NCBI GenBank assembly: GCA_947038745.1
Contig: CAMQXE010000075.1
Coordinates: 1-6,397, forward strand
From: an uncultured Propionibacteriaceae bacterium
GTDB lineage: Bacteria > Actinomycetota > Actinomycetes > Propionibacteriales > Propionibacteriaceae
Direction of reading: 5' to 3'
DNA: 6,397 nt
In this document: positions 1 through 5,996 of the stretch, piece after piece
How positions within the stretch are numbered: position 1 is the first letter of the stretch
Layout: every line of letters starts with the position of its first letter
Notes under the pieces: model-generated
The model's database searches: none
What the model was told of the DNA's origin: nothing
What the model saw: only the letters and a program-made list of their open reading frames with translations
Position numbers and translations under genes: made by a program

Positions 1-711
1 CAGATCACATTGGCCGGGGTTCGTAAGACGTACAAACTAGGCGATGGTTCGTCGCTTACGGCTGCCGACGATGTCAATCTGGTGATCCAATCAGGTGCGC
101 GAACCGCACTAGTGGGAGCATCTGGTTCGGGGAAATCGACGTTACTCCATCTGATTGGTGCGATTGACCGGCCAGATGCGGGCATGATCATGGTCGACGA
201 CGTCGAGATCACCGCACTTTCACGAGGCAAACTTGCCGATTATCGGGCTTCCATTGGGTTCATTTTCCAGCAGTTCCATCTTGTCGGCTCGCTGTCGTTG
301 CTTGATAATGTCTGTGCGCCGCTGGTGGGGCGCAAGTTCGACGGTAGCAAGAGAGATCGTGGGCTGGAACTCCTCGAAGCAGTGGGCTTGAAAGGCCGCG
401 CGAAGGCTTTGCCAAGCCAACTATCGGGTGGGCAGCAGCAGCGCGTCGCAATCGCCCGAGCACTCGTGGCTAAGCCGAAATTACTCCTGTCCGACGAGCC
501 TACTGGAAATCTAGATTCGTCGACGGCCATTGAGATCTTAGAACTGATTACCGAACTTCAACAGCAATTCGATACGACAGTTGTGATGGCGACACACGAT
601 ATGGGGGTTGCTGCTTCGTGTGAAGATATTGTGCGAATAAGTGATGGCAAAGCCTCCCGCGACGGGGATATCACTATTTCGCAGTTGCCTAAATACGCGC
701 TCGCGGAGTAA
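1..711 (+). CDS. ABC transporter ATP-binding protein (LolD/MacB/FtsE-type), 5'-partial
   Basis: ATPase subunit that powers an ABC system at the cytoplasmic face of the membrane. Numbered from the TTG at 10, it shows Walker A GASGSGKS (36-43), the Q-loop glutamine Q87 in FIFQQ, the signature LSGGQ (138-142), Walker B LLLSDE (158-163), D-loop D169 and the H-loop histidine H196 in ATHD. All the catalytic elements are intact. The PTGNLD stretch and the length of about 235 residues fit the MacB/LolD/FtsE class, which pairs with FtsX-like permeases for export or lipid/peptide extraction; the substrate cannot be read from the ATPase. The frame is open to base 1 and the residues before the TTG (QIT) fit the usual family N-terminus, so the real start probably lies upstream of the window and the TTG is unlikely to be used. 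No intact permease gene follows: only a short ORF begins 4 nt after the stop. A permease could lie upstream, outside the window. Confidence 0.93.
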   Translation, partial: QITLAGVRKTYKLGDGSSLTAADDVNLVIQSGARTALVGASGSGKSTLLHLIGAIDRPDAGMIMVDDVEITALSRGKLADYRASIGFIFQQFHLVGSLSLLDNVCAPLVGRKFDGSKRDRGLELLEAVGLKGRAKALPSQLSGGQQQRVAIARALVAKPKLLLSDEPTGNLDSSTAIEILELITELQQQFDTTVVMATHDMGVAASCEDIVRISDGKASRDGDITISQLPKYALAE

Positions 712-714
712 ATC

Positions 715-771
715 ATGCTGACCTTTGCGCGACGTCGATTGCCGTTGCCACAACTTCTGGCTAGAGACTGA
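715..771 (+). other. 18-codon ORF after the ABC gene; possible permease remnant
   Basis: An ATG lies 4 nt after the ABC-gene stop, preceded by GGAG at 704-707 with 7 nt spacing, which is a good ribosome-binding arrangement. The frame reads MLTFARRRLPLPQLLARD and then stops. A Met-Leu-x-Phe-Ala-Arg-Arg-Arg start resembles the positively charged N-terminus that precedes the first membrane helix of many FtsX-type permeases, the usual partner of this ATPase class. I see no membrane segment after it. It may be the stump of a deleted permease gene, or a chance ORF. The assignment is inference. Confidence 0.25.
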
Positions 772-791
772 GCAGTGTGGGCTAGCAAGGA

Positions 792-817
792 TATTCTGAA
801 CTCATCAGTGAGTGGAG
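792..817 (+). promoter_or_regulatory. Possible -10 element and ribosome binding site for the B3/B4 gene
   Basis: TATTCT at 792-797 fits the TAnnnT pattern of actinobacterial -10 elements, with no clear -35 hexamer upstream. GGAG at 814-817 sits 7 nt before the ATG at 825 and supports that start. Between them, ACTCA (800-804) and TGAGT (809-813) form a short inverted repeat that would be at the start of the mRNA. The ribosome site is firm; the promoter is tentative. Confidence 0.4.
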
Positions 818-824
818 ATAACGA

Positions 825-1544
825 ATGACTAACCAGCTCGACCTTGAAACATTCCTTGCTGCATGTACCGTGGACTCAGAAATTTTCGAGCTGCGGCCAG
901 ATTATCGCGTTCTCTTACTTGTGATTGAGGGGATTAGCCCGGCATTTATGTGCTCAAATGCGGGTACAGAACTCATTGCTCAGGCAGAAAATCATGCTCG
1001 TGACTTGCTTGCCGCTAGCCCGGTCGAGGAGCTACCCCATATTGCGGCTTGGCGTGAGGCTTATCGTGCCTTTGGGGCTAAACCGCAACGTACCCGCAAT
1101 AGTCTGGAAGCTCTCACTCGTAGAGCAGGAAATGGATTGCCACGAATCAATGCGCTAACCGACGTCTATAACGCAATCTCTGTGCTTCATCAGCTGCCGT
1201 TGGGCGGCGAGAATCTTGCCGAGTATGTCGGCGCAGCTCGACTACTTCGCGCTAGCGGGACAGAACAATTTGAGACTGCGGCCAATGGGGAAACGGTGAT
1301 TGAACAACCCGAGCCAGGTGAAGTCATCTGGCAAGACGAGGCCGGAGTGACGTGTCGACGTTGGAATTGGAGACAGTGCCGTCGAACGGGCCTCACCGAT
1401 GACACAACGACGGCTTTCTTCATCATGGATGCGCTAGACCCTGTCACCGATGCGCAGCTTGAGGAGGCTGGGAAGGCACTCATCGATGCCCTTGCTGAAG
1501 CTGGGACGCAACTGCGCGTGGCGCAACGGATGATCCGGGCATAG
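825..1544 (+). CDS. Solo B3/B4 tRNA-binding domain protein (PheRS beta-like)
   Basis: A 239-residue protein made almost entirely of the B3/B4 fold, which in the beta subunit of phenylalanyl-tRNA synthetase forms the editing region. Family hallmarks are WREAYRAFGAKPQRTR (76-91) followed by NSLEALTRR, then GLPRINALTDVYN (104-116) and LPLGGENL (124-131). No synthetase catalytic core, anticodon-binding or other domain is present, so it is a free-standing protein. Such proteins are generally suspected to act on aminoacyl-tRNA or a related aminoacyl substrate, but their function is poorly defined. No signal peptide or membrane segment is seen, so it should be cytoplasmic. The start is fixed by GGAG at 814-817. 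The stop is 8 nt before the DapA-like gene, which suggests cotranscription. Family assignment is secure; the activity is inference. Confidence 0.88.
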   Translation: MTNQLDLETFLAACTVDSEIFELRPDYRVLLLVIEGISPAFMCSNAGTELIAQAENHARDLLAASPVEELPHIAAWREAYRAFGAKPQRTRNSLEALTRRAGNGLPRINALTDVYNAISVLHQLPLGGENLAEYVGAARLLRASGTEQFETAANGETVIEQPEPGEVIWQDEAGVTCRRWNWRQCRRTGLTDDTTTAFFIMDALDPVTDAQLEEAGKALIDALAEAGTQLRVAQRMIRA

Positions 1545-1552
1545 GTCAGACA

Positions 1553-2455
1553 ATGACGGGGGTCTTCACTGGGCTTAGCGCTTTTCCACTAACTCCGCTT
1601 CACCATGATCACCTTGATGAGGCGGCATTTATTGGCCTGGTGAAGCGTCTAGCGCTGGCCGGAGTCGATTCGATTACAGCCCTTGGCTCAACCGGTTCCT
1701 ACGCCTATCTCAGTGCGTCAGAACGTGCTCGGGTTGCACATCTAGCCGTCGAACATGCCGATGGAATCCCGGTCATTATCGGGGTAGGTGCATTGCGAAC
1801 GTCGCAGGTCTTTACCCATATCGACGCGGCAGTTAAAGCGGGTGCCTCGGGACTTCTTCTGGCACCGATGCGTTACCAGCCATTGACTGAGCGAGACGTT
1901 GTTGGGCTATTCCGCAGTGTCAGCGAGTACACAGATCTGCCGGTCATCGTCTACGACAATCCGGGGACGACTCACTTCACCTTCACCAATGAGCTGTACG
2001 CCCAGCTTGCGCAGTTGCCTGGGATCGCGTCGATCAAGATTCCGGGAGTGCCGTCGGACCCGGCTGCTGCTCAAGCTCATGTGGACGCTATTCGCGCAGT
2101 TATTCCAGACCAGGTCACGGTGGGAATCTCTGGAGATGCTAGTGCTGTAGCAGGGCTCAACGCGGGTTGTGAAGTATGGTATTCCGTCATCGGCGGCACA
2201 GCGCCGCAGGTGGCATTGGAACTGACCCGGGCTGCACAAGCTGGTCAGGCTGATATTGCTGTGGCGCAGTCTGAGCGGTTGGCGCCATTGTGGGATCTGT
2301 TTACGGAGTTTGACGGTAGTTTCCGGGTGATCGCAGTCATCGCACGGCAGCTTGGGCTGGTTCAACCGGATTGTCTACCGCTGCCAATTCAGCCGCTCAG
2401 CACCGCTGATCAGGCCCGGATCGGTGCTGTTGTGCAGGAACTGAGTCTGAGCTAG
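1553..2455 (+). CDS. Dihydrodipicolinate synthase / N-acetylneuraminate lyase superfamily aldolase
   Basis: A 300-residue TIM-barrel class-I aldolase of the DapA/NAL superfamily, of normal family length. The Schiff-base lysine is K162 in SIKIPG and the catalytic tyrosine is Y134 in VYDNP, matching K161 and Y133 of E. coli DapA in position. The pyruvate-binding loop reads GSTGS (45-49) where DapA has GTTGE. The DapA arginine that binds the substrate carboxylate (E. coli R138) is replaced by T139 in YDNPGTT. It therefore probably condenses or cleaves a pyruvate-type 2-oxo acid with an aldehyde other than aspartate semialdehyde, and is unlikely to be the housekeeping lysine enzyme. The ATG lies 8 nt after the preceding stop, with only a weak AGG (1543-1545) as ribosome site, so translational coupling with the B3/B4 gene is likely. 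The actual substrate is unknown. Confidence 0.9.
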   Translation: MTGVFTGLSAFPLTPLHHDHLDEAAFIGLVKRLALAGVDSITALGSTGSYAYLSASERARVAHLAVEHADGIPVIIGVGALRTSQVFTHIDAAVKAGASGLLLAPMRYQPLTERDVVGLFRSVSEYTDLPVIVYDNPGTTHFTFTNELYAQLAQLPGIASIKIPGVPSDPAAAQAHVDAIRAVIPDQVTVGISGDASAVAGLNAGCEVWYSVIGGTAPQVALELTRAAQAGQADIAVAQSERLAPLWDLFTEFDGSFRVIAVIARQLGLVQPDCLPLPIQPLSTADQARIGAVVQELSLS

Positions 2456-2461
2456 GGGACA

Positions 2462-2479
2462 GTCGTCGCATATGACGAC
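2462..2479. repeat. Inverted repeat GTCGTC / GACGAC between genes
   Basis: Perfect 6-bp arms (2462-2467 and 2474-2479) around a 6-nt spacer, 6 nt after the aldolase stop codon. No T-run follows on either strand, so it is not a classical intrinsic terminator. It lies just upstream of the predicted -10 element of the next gene and overlaps where a -35 element would be, so an operator is possible. Confidence 0.4.
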
Positions 2480-2488
2480 CTGGGTCGC

Positions 2489-2500
2489 TAGGCTCAGAAC
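2489..2500 (+). promoter_or_regulatory. Predicted leaderless promoter (-10 TAGGCT) of the amidotransferase gene
   Basis: TAGGCT at 2489-2494 matches the TAnnnT -10 pattern of corynebacterial promoters and is followed by 6 nt (CAGAAC) and then the ATG at 2501. That spacing would put the transcription start at or near the A of the start codon, giving a leaderless mRNA. No good Shine-Dalgarno sequence is present before the ATG, which agrees with this. No -35 hexamer is clear, as is common in these bacteria. Confidence 0.45.
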
Positions 2501-3235
2501 ATGACGCGATTTCTCCTGATCCAGCACGAGGACAACTGCAGCCCGGACTACTTCGGTAAGTGGTGGCATGAGGCAGGGGTGCGTTTGGATATTGCGCATG
2601 GGAAAAAGGACCCTATGCCACAGACCCTTCCTGCCGATGTCGATGCGTTGGTTGTTTTTGGCGGCGGTATGAACTGCAAGTCCGACGCAGAAAATGTGTG
2701 GTTGCCGCAGACCCGCGAACTCATCAAGGAAGCGCTAGCTAAGGGCGTTCCTTTCCTCGGCATTTGCCTGGGGCACCAGCTCGCTACCGTCGCATTGGGT
2801 GGGGATGTCTGCACCAAAGAAGAACCTTCCATTGGGCTGACTGAGCTTGGGTTGCTGCCCGAGGCCTTCGACGACGCATTGTTCCAGGTGGTTGCGCCCG
2901 GCGCCCGCCAAGTTCAGTACAACTATGATGCGGTGACCCGTTTGCCAGAGGGAGCGGTTGTCCTTGCAACTGCACCAACCGACGGCCACATTCAGGCTGT
3001 GCGCTTTGCGCCGCTGGCTTGGGGCGTGCAATTCCACCCCGAGTGCAGCCCAGAAACTTTTGACGACTGGACCGTCGAGAAGCCCGATGAGAAGCAGCCC
3101 GAGATCCCTGGCGGGCTAACCCCACAACAGGTTGCGGCTGAGGTTCGGGAACAGGAATCAACGACGATCCGCACCTCACGAGCATTAGCGGACCAGTTCC
3201 TTGCCATTGCACAGGCTCGCCGCGAACTTCTGTGA
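2501..3235 (+). CDS. Class-I (type 1) glutamine amidotransferase domain protein
   Basis: A 244-residue stand-alone glutamine amidotransferase of the GuaA-like/GATase-1 fold. The nucleophile C89 lies in FLGICLGHQ, and the other triad members are H179 and E181 in VQFHPECSPETF; the oxyanion-loop region VVFGGGMN (51-58) is also present. All catalytic residues are intact, so it should release ammonia from glutamine or act as a related hydrolase such as a gamma-glutamyl amide hydrolase. No acceptor or synthetase domain is fused. About 60 residues follow the triad, including a charged, Pro/Glu-rich linker and a helical C-terminus. The ATG at 2501 has no clear ribosome site but has a leaderless-type promoter next to it. 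The gene ends in a 4-base overlap (GTGA) with the phosphodiesterase gene, so the two are probably translated together. The acceptor pathway is unknown. Confidence 0.9.
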   Translation: MTRFLLIQHEDNCSPDYFGKWWHEAGVRLDIAHGKKDPMPQTLPADVDALVVFGGGMNCKSDAENVWLPQTRELIKEALAKGVPFLGICLGHQLATVALGGDVCTKEEPSIGLTELGLLPEAFDDALFQVVAPGARQVQYNYDAVTRLPEGAVVLATAPTDGHIQAVRFAPLAWGVQFHPECSPETFDDWTVEKPDEKQPEIPGGLTPQQVAAEVREQESTTIRTSRALADQFLAIAQARRELL

Positions 3236-3936
3236 CTACGGCAGTGTGGGCGCACCGGGGAGCCTCCGGGCATGCGCCAGAGAACACCCTGGCCGCTTTT
3301 GCCCTAGCAGCAGATCTCGGTGCTGATGGTGTCGAACTTGACGTGCAGTTATCTGCCGATGGGCAGGTCGTCGTTATCCACGATGAGACCCTAGACCGCA
3401 CGACGAATGGACAAGGGGCTGTTAAAGACTTCACTGCCGGGCAGCTTGCCGCCGTCGATGCCGGAAAGGGGGAGCACATTCCGCTGCTCGACGAAGTCTT
3501 CTCGTTGCTGAAACCAACTCGGTTGGTGATCAACGTCGAGTTAAAGAACTCTATAGAGCTGTATCTGGGGATAGAACCGCTGGTGGTTGATCTCATCAGC
3601 GCCTACGGTTTGCAGGAACGGGTTGTGGTGTCATCGTTTAATCACTACAGCCTTGTGGCGGTTCGGGAGCTGGCGCCGCTTCCCCTGGGGGTGCTAAGTA
3701 CAGACCTCATGTATGAACCCTGGAAGTACGCTCAGACGGTTGGGGCGACTGCGCTACACCCCCACTGGAAGCTGCTTCAACTTCCCGGCTACGTCGAACA
3801 AGCCCATGCTGCGGGGCTAAGAGTCCATCCGTGGACGGTTAATGAGCCTGACGATATTGCTTGGGTTATCACCAAAGGGGCAGATGCGCTCATCACGAAC
3901 TATCCTGACCGGGCCTTAGCAGCGGTAGGTCGCTGA
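3232..3936 (+). CDS. Glycerophosphodiester phosphodiesterase (GDPD family)
   Basis: Hydrolyses glycerophosphodiesters, the products of phospholipid deacylation, to glycerol-3-phosphate and an alcohol. The 234-residue TIM barrel opens with WAHRGASGHAPENT, giving catalytic H8 and R9 with the E17-N18-T19 triplet. The metal ligands E35 and D37 lie in VELDVQ and the second catalytic histidine H50 in VIHDE. VELK (around 102-105) and the late HPWTVNE motif complete the family pattern. No signal peptide is seen, so it is probably cytoplasmic, UgpQ-like, rather than a secreted GlpQ. The GTG at 3232 overlaps the preceding stop by 4 bases; a later GTG at 3244 would leave only three residues before the catalytic histidine and is less likely. 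The stop overlaps the transporter ATG by one base (TGATG). Exact substrate preference cannot be told. Confidence 0.93.
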   Translation: MTTAVWAHRGASGHAPENTLAAFALAADLGADGVELDVQLSADGQVVVIHDETLDRTTNGQGAVKDFTAGQLAAVDAGKGEHIPLLDEVFSLLKPTRLVINVELKNSIELYLGIEPLVVDLISAYGLQERVVVSSFNHYSLVAVRELAPLPLGVLSTDLMYEPWKYAQTVGATALHPHWKLLQLPGYVEQAHAAGLRVHPWTVNEPDDIAWVITKGADALITNYPDRALAAVGR

Positions 3937-4865
3937 TGTTTGGGCAAAGCTCGATGCGCTCGCGGGCCGCTATATGGGGGTACGTGTTGGTGCTGGGTTC
4001 TGCGGCATCATTTGGTTTTCTTCCGGTATTCCTTACCGATGCTCGCGCAACGGGTATGAGCAACATCACGACTCTCACGTGGCGCTACATCATTGCAGCG
4101 GCTGTCTTTTTGCCTTATGCGATCTGGCGTGATCGGTGGCGTCCATCTCGACGTGGGCTAGTGGGCTTGCTCGTTGTGGGGTTGGTACTTTCCCCGCTAC
4201 AAGCGATGCTCTACATGAACGCGGTGTATCAGGCAGGGCCAGCCTTAGCGACATTGCTCTTGCACTTATACCCCGTCTTTGTCTGTTTCGGTGCAGTGGC
4301 CATGCGACGGCAACGCTGGAGTTGGTGGATTCTGGCAGTGCTTGTTGTGGCTTTGGCCGGAATAGCGCTTACGTTAGGCCCGCTACAGGCGGTGTCGCTA
4401 GTGGGTGTGGCTATTGGTTTTGCTTGTGGTCTGGAATATGCGCTGTATCTATTGGCGGTGGATGTGGTCGCGCCCATGGTGCCGTCGCGGACTTTGGCGG
4501 GTGTGACGTTCTTGTGTACGGCTGTCACGTTTGCTGTGGTTGGAATGTGTGCTGGGCAGTTGAGTTTTCCTGCGGGTGGTTCGGGTTGGCGGGCCGTCGT
4601 GTTGCTAGGCCTTGTGTGTACGATTGCGGCGGTCTGGTTGCTGTATGAAGGTATGACCCATATCGGCCCGGCAACAGCGTCATTGACGTCGATGACGGAG
4701 TGGGCGTTGTTGGCTAGCGTGATCTGGCTTGGGCTGCGGCTGGACTGGGTGCAGTGGCTTGGCGCTGCCATTGTGATCGTGGCGGCGCTCGCGGGTGTCA
4801 GGCTGATGTCTGAAACTGCGCTGAGCGACGATGAAATAGCATCGTCGCTCAGCATGCCTGGGTAA
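3936..4865 (+). CDS. EamA/DMT-superfamily transporter, ten predicted membrane helices
   Basis: A 309-residue integral membrane protein with two EamA repeats. Ten hydrophobic stretches can be read: the first from AAIWGYV (about residue 11), the fifth from WSWWILAV, the sixth from AVSLVGVAIG, and the last ending at ALAGVRLM. This is the RhaT/YdcZ-like drug/metabolite transporter layout, usually exporters or facilitators of amino acids, nucleotides or other metabolites. The substrate cannot be inferred. The hydrophilic C-terminal tail (SDDEIASS and onward) is encoded by a perfect DNA hairpin, described separately. The ATG at 3936 shares one base with the preceding stop; an alternative ATG at 3954 would shorten the protein by six residues, and neither has a strong ribosome site. 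It ends one base away from the convergent cobF. Membership in the family is clear from hydrophobic pattern and length. Confidence 0.9.
   Translation: MFGQSSMRSRAAIWGYVLVLGSAASFGFLPVFLTDARATGMSNITTLTWRYIIAAAVFLPYAIWRDRWRPSRRGLVGLLVVGLVLSPLQAMLYMNAVYQAGPALATLLLHLYPVFVCFGAVAMRRQRWSWWILAVLVVALAGIALTLGPLQAVSLVGVAIGFACGLEYALYLLAVDVVAPMVPSRTLAGVTFLCTAVTFAVVGMCAGQLSFPAGGSGWRAVVLLGLVCTIAAVWLLYEGMTHIGPATASLTSMTEWALLASVIWLGLRLDWVQWLGAAIVIVAALAGVRLMSETALSDDEIASSLSMPG
4820..4853. terminator. Perfect 14-bp hairpin at the convergent gene ends, likely bidirectional terminator
   Basis: GCTGAGCGACGATG (4820-4833) and its exact reverse complement (4840-4853) flank a 6-nt loop. The hairpin lies inside the last codons of the transporter gene and 13 nt beyond the cobF stop codon on the other strand. 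On the cobF side only a short TTT follows, and on the transporter side no T-run follows, so it is not a textbook Rho-independent terminator. Its position between two convergent genes one base apart, and its perfect stem, make a termination or mRNA 3'-end role the best explanation. Confidence 0.55.
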
Positions 4866-4866
4866 C

Positions 4867-5637
4867 TTAGCGGCGGCGTAGCAAGTAGGTATCGAACATC
4901 CAGCCCTTGCGTTGTGCGGCGTCGGCGCGGACGTGCAGGATTTCGTCGCGTTTCTCTTCGAGTGGTCCGCTGATGAGGATTTCGTCGCTGGTGCCCAGGT
5001 ACGCGCCCCAGTAGATGTCTATGCCGGTGGGGTCGATGAGGCTAAAGGTTTGTTTGCCATCGAGCATGACTACTGCGTCGTCCATGCCTTCTGGGAGGCC
5101 TTCTTGGAGGAGGCGGGCTGGGGTGATCTGAACGCCTTTACCTTGACGGTTGAGCGGGATTTGGTGGCGTGCAGCTAGTGCGAGAACGCAGCTAATGCCG
5201 GGGAGTACTCGCAAGTCGAAGGTGGATCCCATTGCAGCGAGCTCGTCGGCTTGTACTTCTTTGACGATGGCGAGCGTTGATTCGTAGAGGCTTGGGTCGC
5301 CCCAGATAAGGAAGCCTGCACGGCCACCGTCGCCTAGATGATCTGCAATAGCCTTGCTCCACAGTTCGCGCCGCTGCTCGCGCCACAGCTTGACGGCTGC
5401 TTTGTAGTCGGGCGTGGTGCGCCACGGGCGCTTGGGGTCGCGTAGCTCCACTGTCTTTAGAGGAGTATCCCGGTGGCGGTTGATGACGACGCGGCGGGCT
5501 TCAACGAGGTCGTCGTATTCGTCCTCTTTGAGCACGACGAAGAGAACGTCGATGTCTTTAATGGCTTGGACAGCTTCAAGAGTTACCCAGTTGGGGTCGC
5601 CTGAGCCAATACCAATAAGAACAAGTTCTCTATCCAC
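4867..5637 (-). CDS. cobF: Precorrin-6A synthase (deacetylating), CobF
   Basis: S-adenosylmethionine-dependent methyltransferase of aerobic cobalamin synthesis. In the known pathway CobF methylates precorrin-5 at C-1 with release of acetate to give precorrin-6A. The 256-residue protein has the tetrapyrrole methylase fold: glycine-rich GIGSGDP (9-15), the FLIWGDPSLYEST segment (109-121) lining the SAM pocket, and VLPGIS (144-149). The stretch RDPKRPW followed by a Tyr/Trp/Arg-rich helix is typical of CobF and separates it from CobM/CobJ-type methylases. The GTG start is supported by GGAGG (5647-5643 on this strand) 5 nt upstream. No other cob gene lies in the window, so it is isolated here. 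It converges with the transporter gene and probably uses the promoter near 5680. I see no damage to the reading frame. Confidence 0.93.
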   Translation of the reverse strand: MDRELVLIGIGSGDPNWVTLEAVQAIKDIDVLFVVLKEDEYDDLVEARRVVINRHRDTPLKTVELRDPKRPWRTTPDYKAAVKLWREQRRELWSKAIADHLGDGGRAGFLIWGDPSLYESTLAIVKEVQADELAAMGSTFDLRVLPGISCVLALAARHQIPLNRQGKGVQITPARLLQEGLPEGMDDAVVMLDGKQTFSLIDPTGIDIYWGAYLGTSDEILISGPLEEKRDEILHVRADAAQRKGWMFDTYLLRRR

Positions 5638-5642
5638 GATCG

Positions 5643-5683
5643 CCTCCGTGAAATATCTGTGTAATAGGTCACAAACCCTAGCA
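5643..5683 (-). promoter_or_regulatory. Probable cobF promoter (extended -10) and ribosome binding site
   Basis: On the minus strand TGCTAGGGT (5683-5675) reads as an extended -10 element, with TAGGGT fitting the TAnnnT pattern. The strong Shine-Dalgarno GGAGG is at 5647-5643. The predicted leader is only about 30 nt, too short for a cobalamin riboswitch, and no B12-box-like sequence is visible. The ribosome site is well supported; the promoter is a pattern match. Confidence 0.45.
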
Positions 5684-5923
5684 GTTCCGGCGGTATCTGG
5701 GACGGCTAGCGGCTCATGGCTATGGTCTCAGCAACTGTATTGGACAAACAAAATACTGGGGCAGGTTGGGAGTGTTTAATCTCCTAAGCACGGTCGGCCT
5801 AGACAGGGAATGACCAGAGGTGTGTGTGATTCAGGGTCATCGATGATCTGGCAGGCAAGCCCGAAGGTATGTTTGATGAGATCGGCGGTCAAGATATCGG
5901 CAGGTTTAGTCACGAAGCAGTAG
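5684..5923. other. Spacer between cobF and the GIY-YIG remnant, no recognisable gene
   Basis: About 240 bases without a gene I can identify. An ATG at 5869, preceded by AAGGT, opens a 43-codon + frame (MFDEIGGQDIGRF...) that runs to a stop at 5998-6000 and overlaps the first codons of the GIY-YIG stretch. It reads as plausible protein but matches no family I know; it may be a displaced N-terminus of that gene. A 10-bp palindrome TCATCGATGA is at 5837-5846. A minus-strand ORF (5776-5976) covers the same area but has no ribosome site. No tRNA, insertion-sequence end or terminator was seen. Confidence 0.4.
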
Positions 5924-5932
5924 AACGGTTCT

Positions 5933-5950
5933 CCGGGAAGCGCATCCCGG
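5933..5950. repeat. Inverted repeat CCGGGA / TCCCGG
   Basis: Perfect 6-bp GC-rich arms (5933-5938 and 5945-5950) around AGCGCA. It lies just before the GIY-YIG core, where the lost start region should be. No T-run follows. Confidence 0.4.
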
Positions 5951-5976
5951 CCTACCCAGCGACAACTACTCGGCAA

Positions 5977-5996
5977 CTACGTATACGTCTACGTAG
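5977..5996. repeat. Inverted repeat CTACGTA / TACGTAG
   Basis: Perfect 7-bp arms (5977-5983 and 5990-5996) around a 6-nt spacer. It coincides with the codons for YVYVYV in the GIY-YIG core, where three tandem TACGTn units arise from repeated Tyr-Val codons. That coding explanation is enough to produce much of the symmetry, so a regulatory role is only possible. Confidence 0.4.

Noticed and set aside
2784..3596. 270-codon minus-strand ORF
   Set aside because: It lies opposite the amidotransferase and phosphodiesterase genes, both with intact catalytic motifs. Its translation is rich in Ser, Arg, Pro and Ala with no recognisable domain, as expected of a shadow frame.
4136..4648. 170-codon + strand ORF in another frame
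   Set aside because: It lies entirely inside the transporter gene; its Cys/Gly/Trp-rich translation is a frame artefact.
4229..4855. 208-codon minus-strand ORF
   Set aside because: It is antisense to the transporter gene. The Thr/Ala/Pro-rich, low-complexity translation mirrors hydrophobic codons and shows no motif.
5638..5760. Cobalamin riboswitch upstream of cobF
   Set aside because: No B12-box-like sequence is visible and the probable promoter lies too close to the start codon to leave room for one.
5922..5932. AGAAC-G-GTTCT as an SOS (LexA) box
   Set aside because: Actinobacterial LexA boxes need GAAC and GTTC separated by four bases; here only one base separates them.
5776..5976. 66-codon minus-strand ORF upstream of cobF
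   Set aside because: Starts with TTG directly after an in-frame stop, has no ribosome site, overlaps the GIY-YIG stretch and matches no family I know. Its codons look reasonable, so a gene fragment is not fully excluded.
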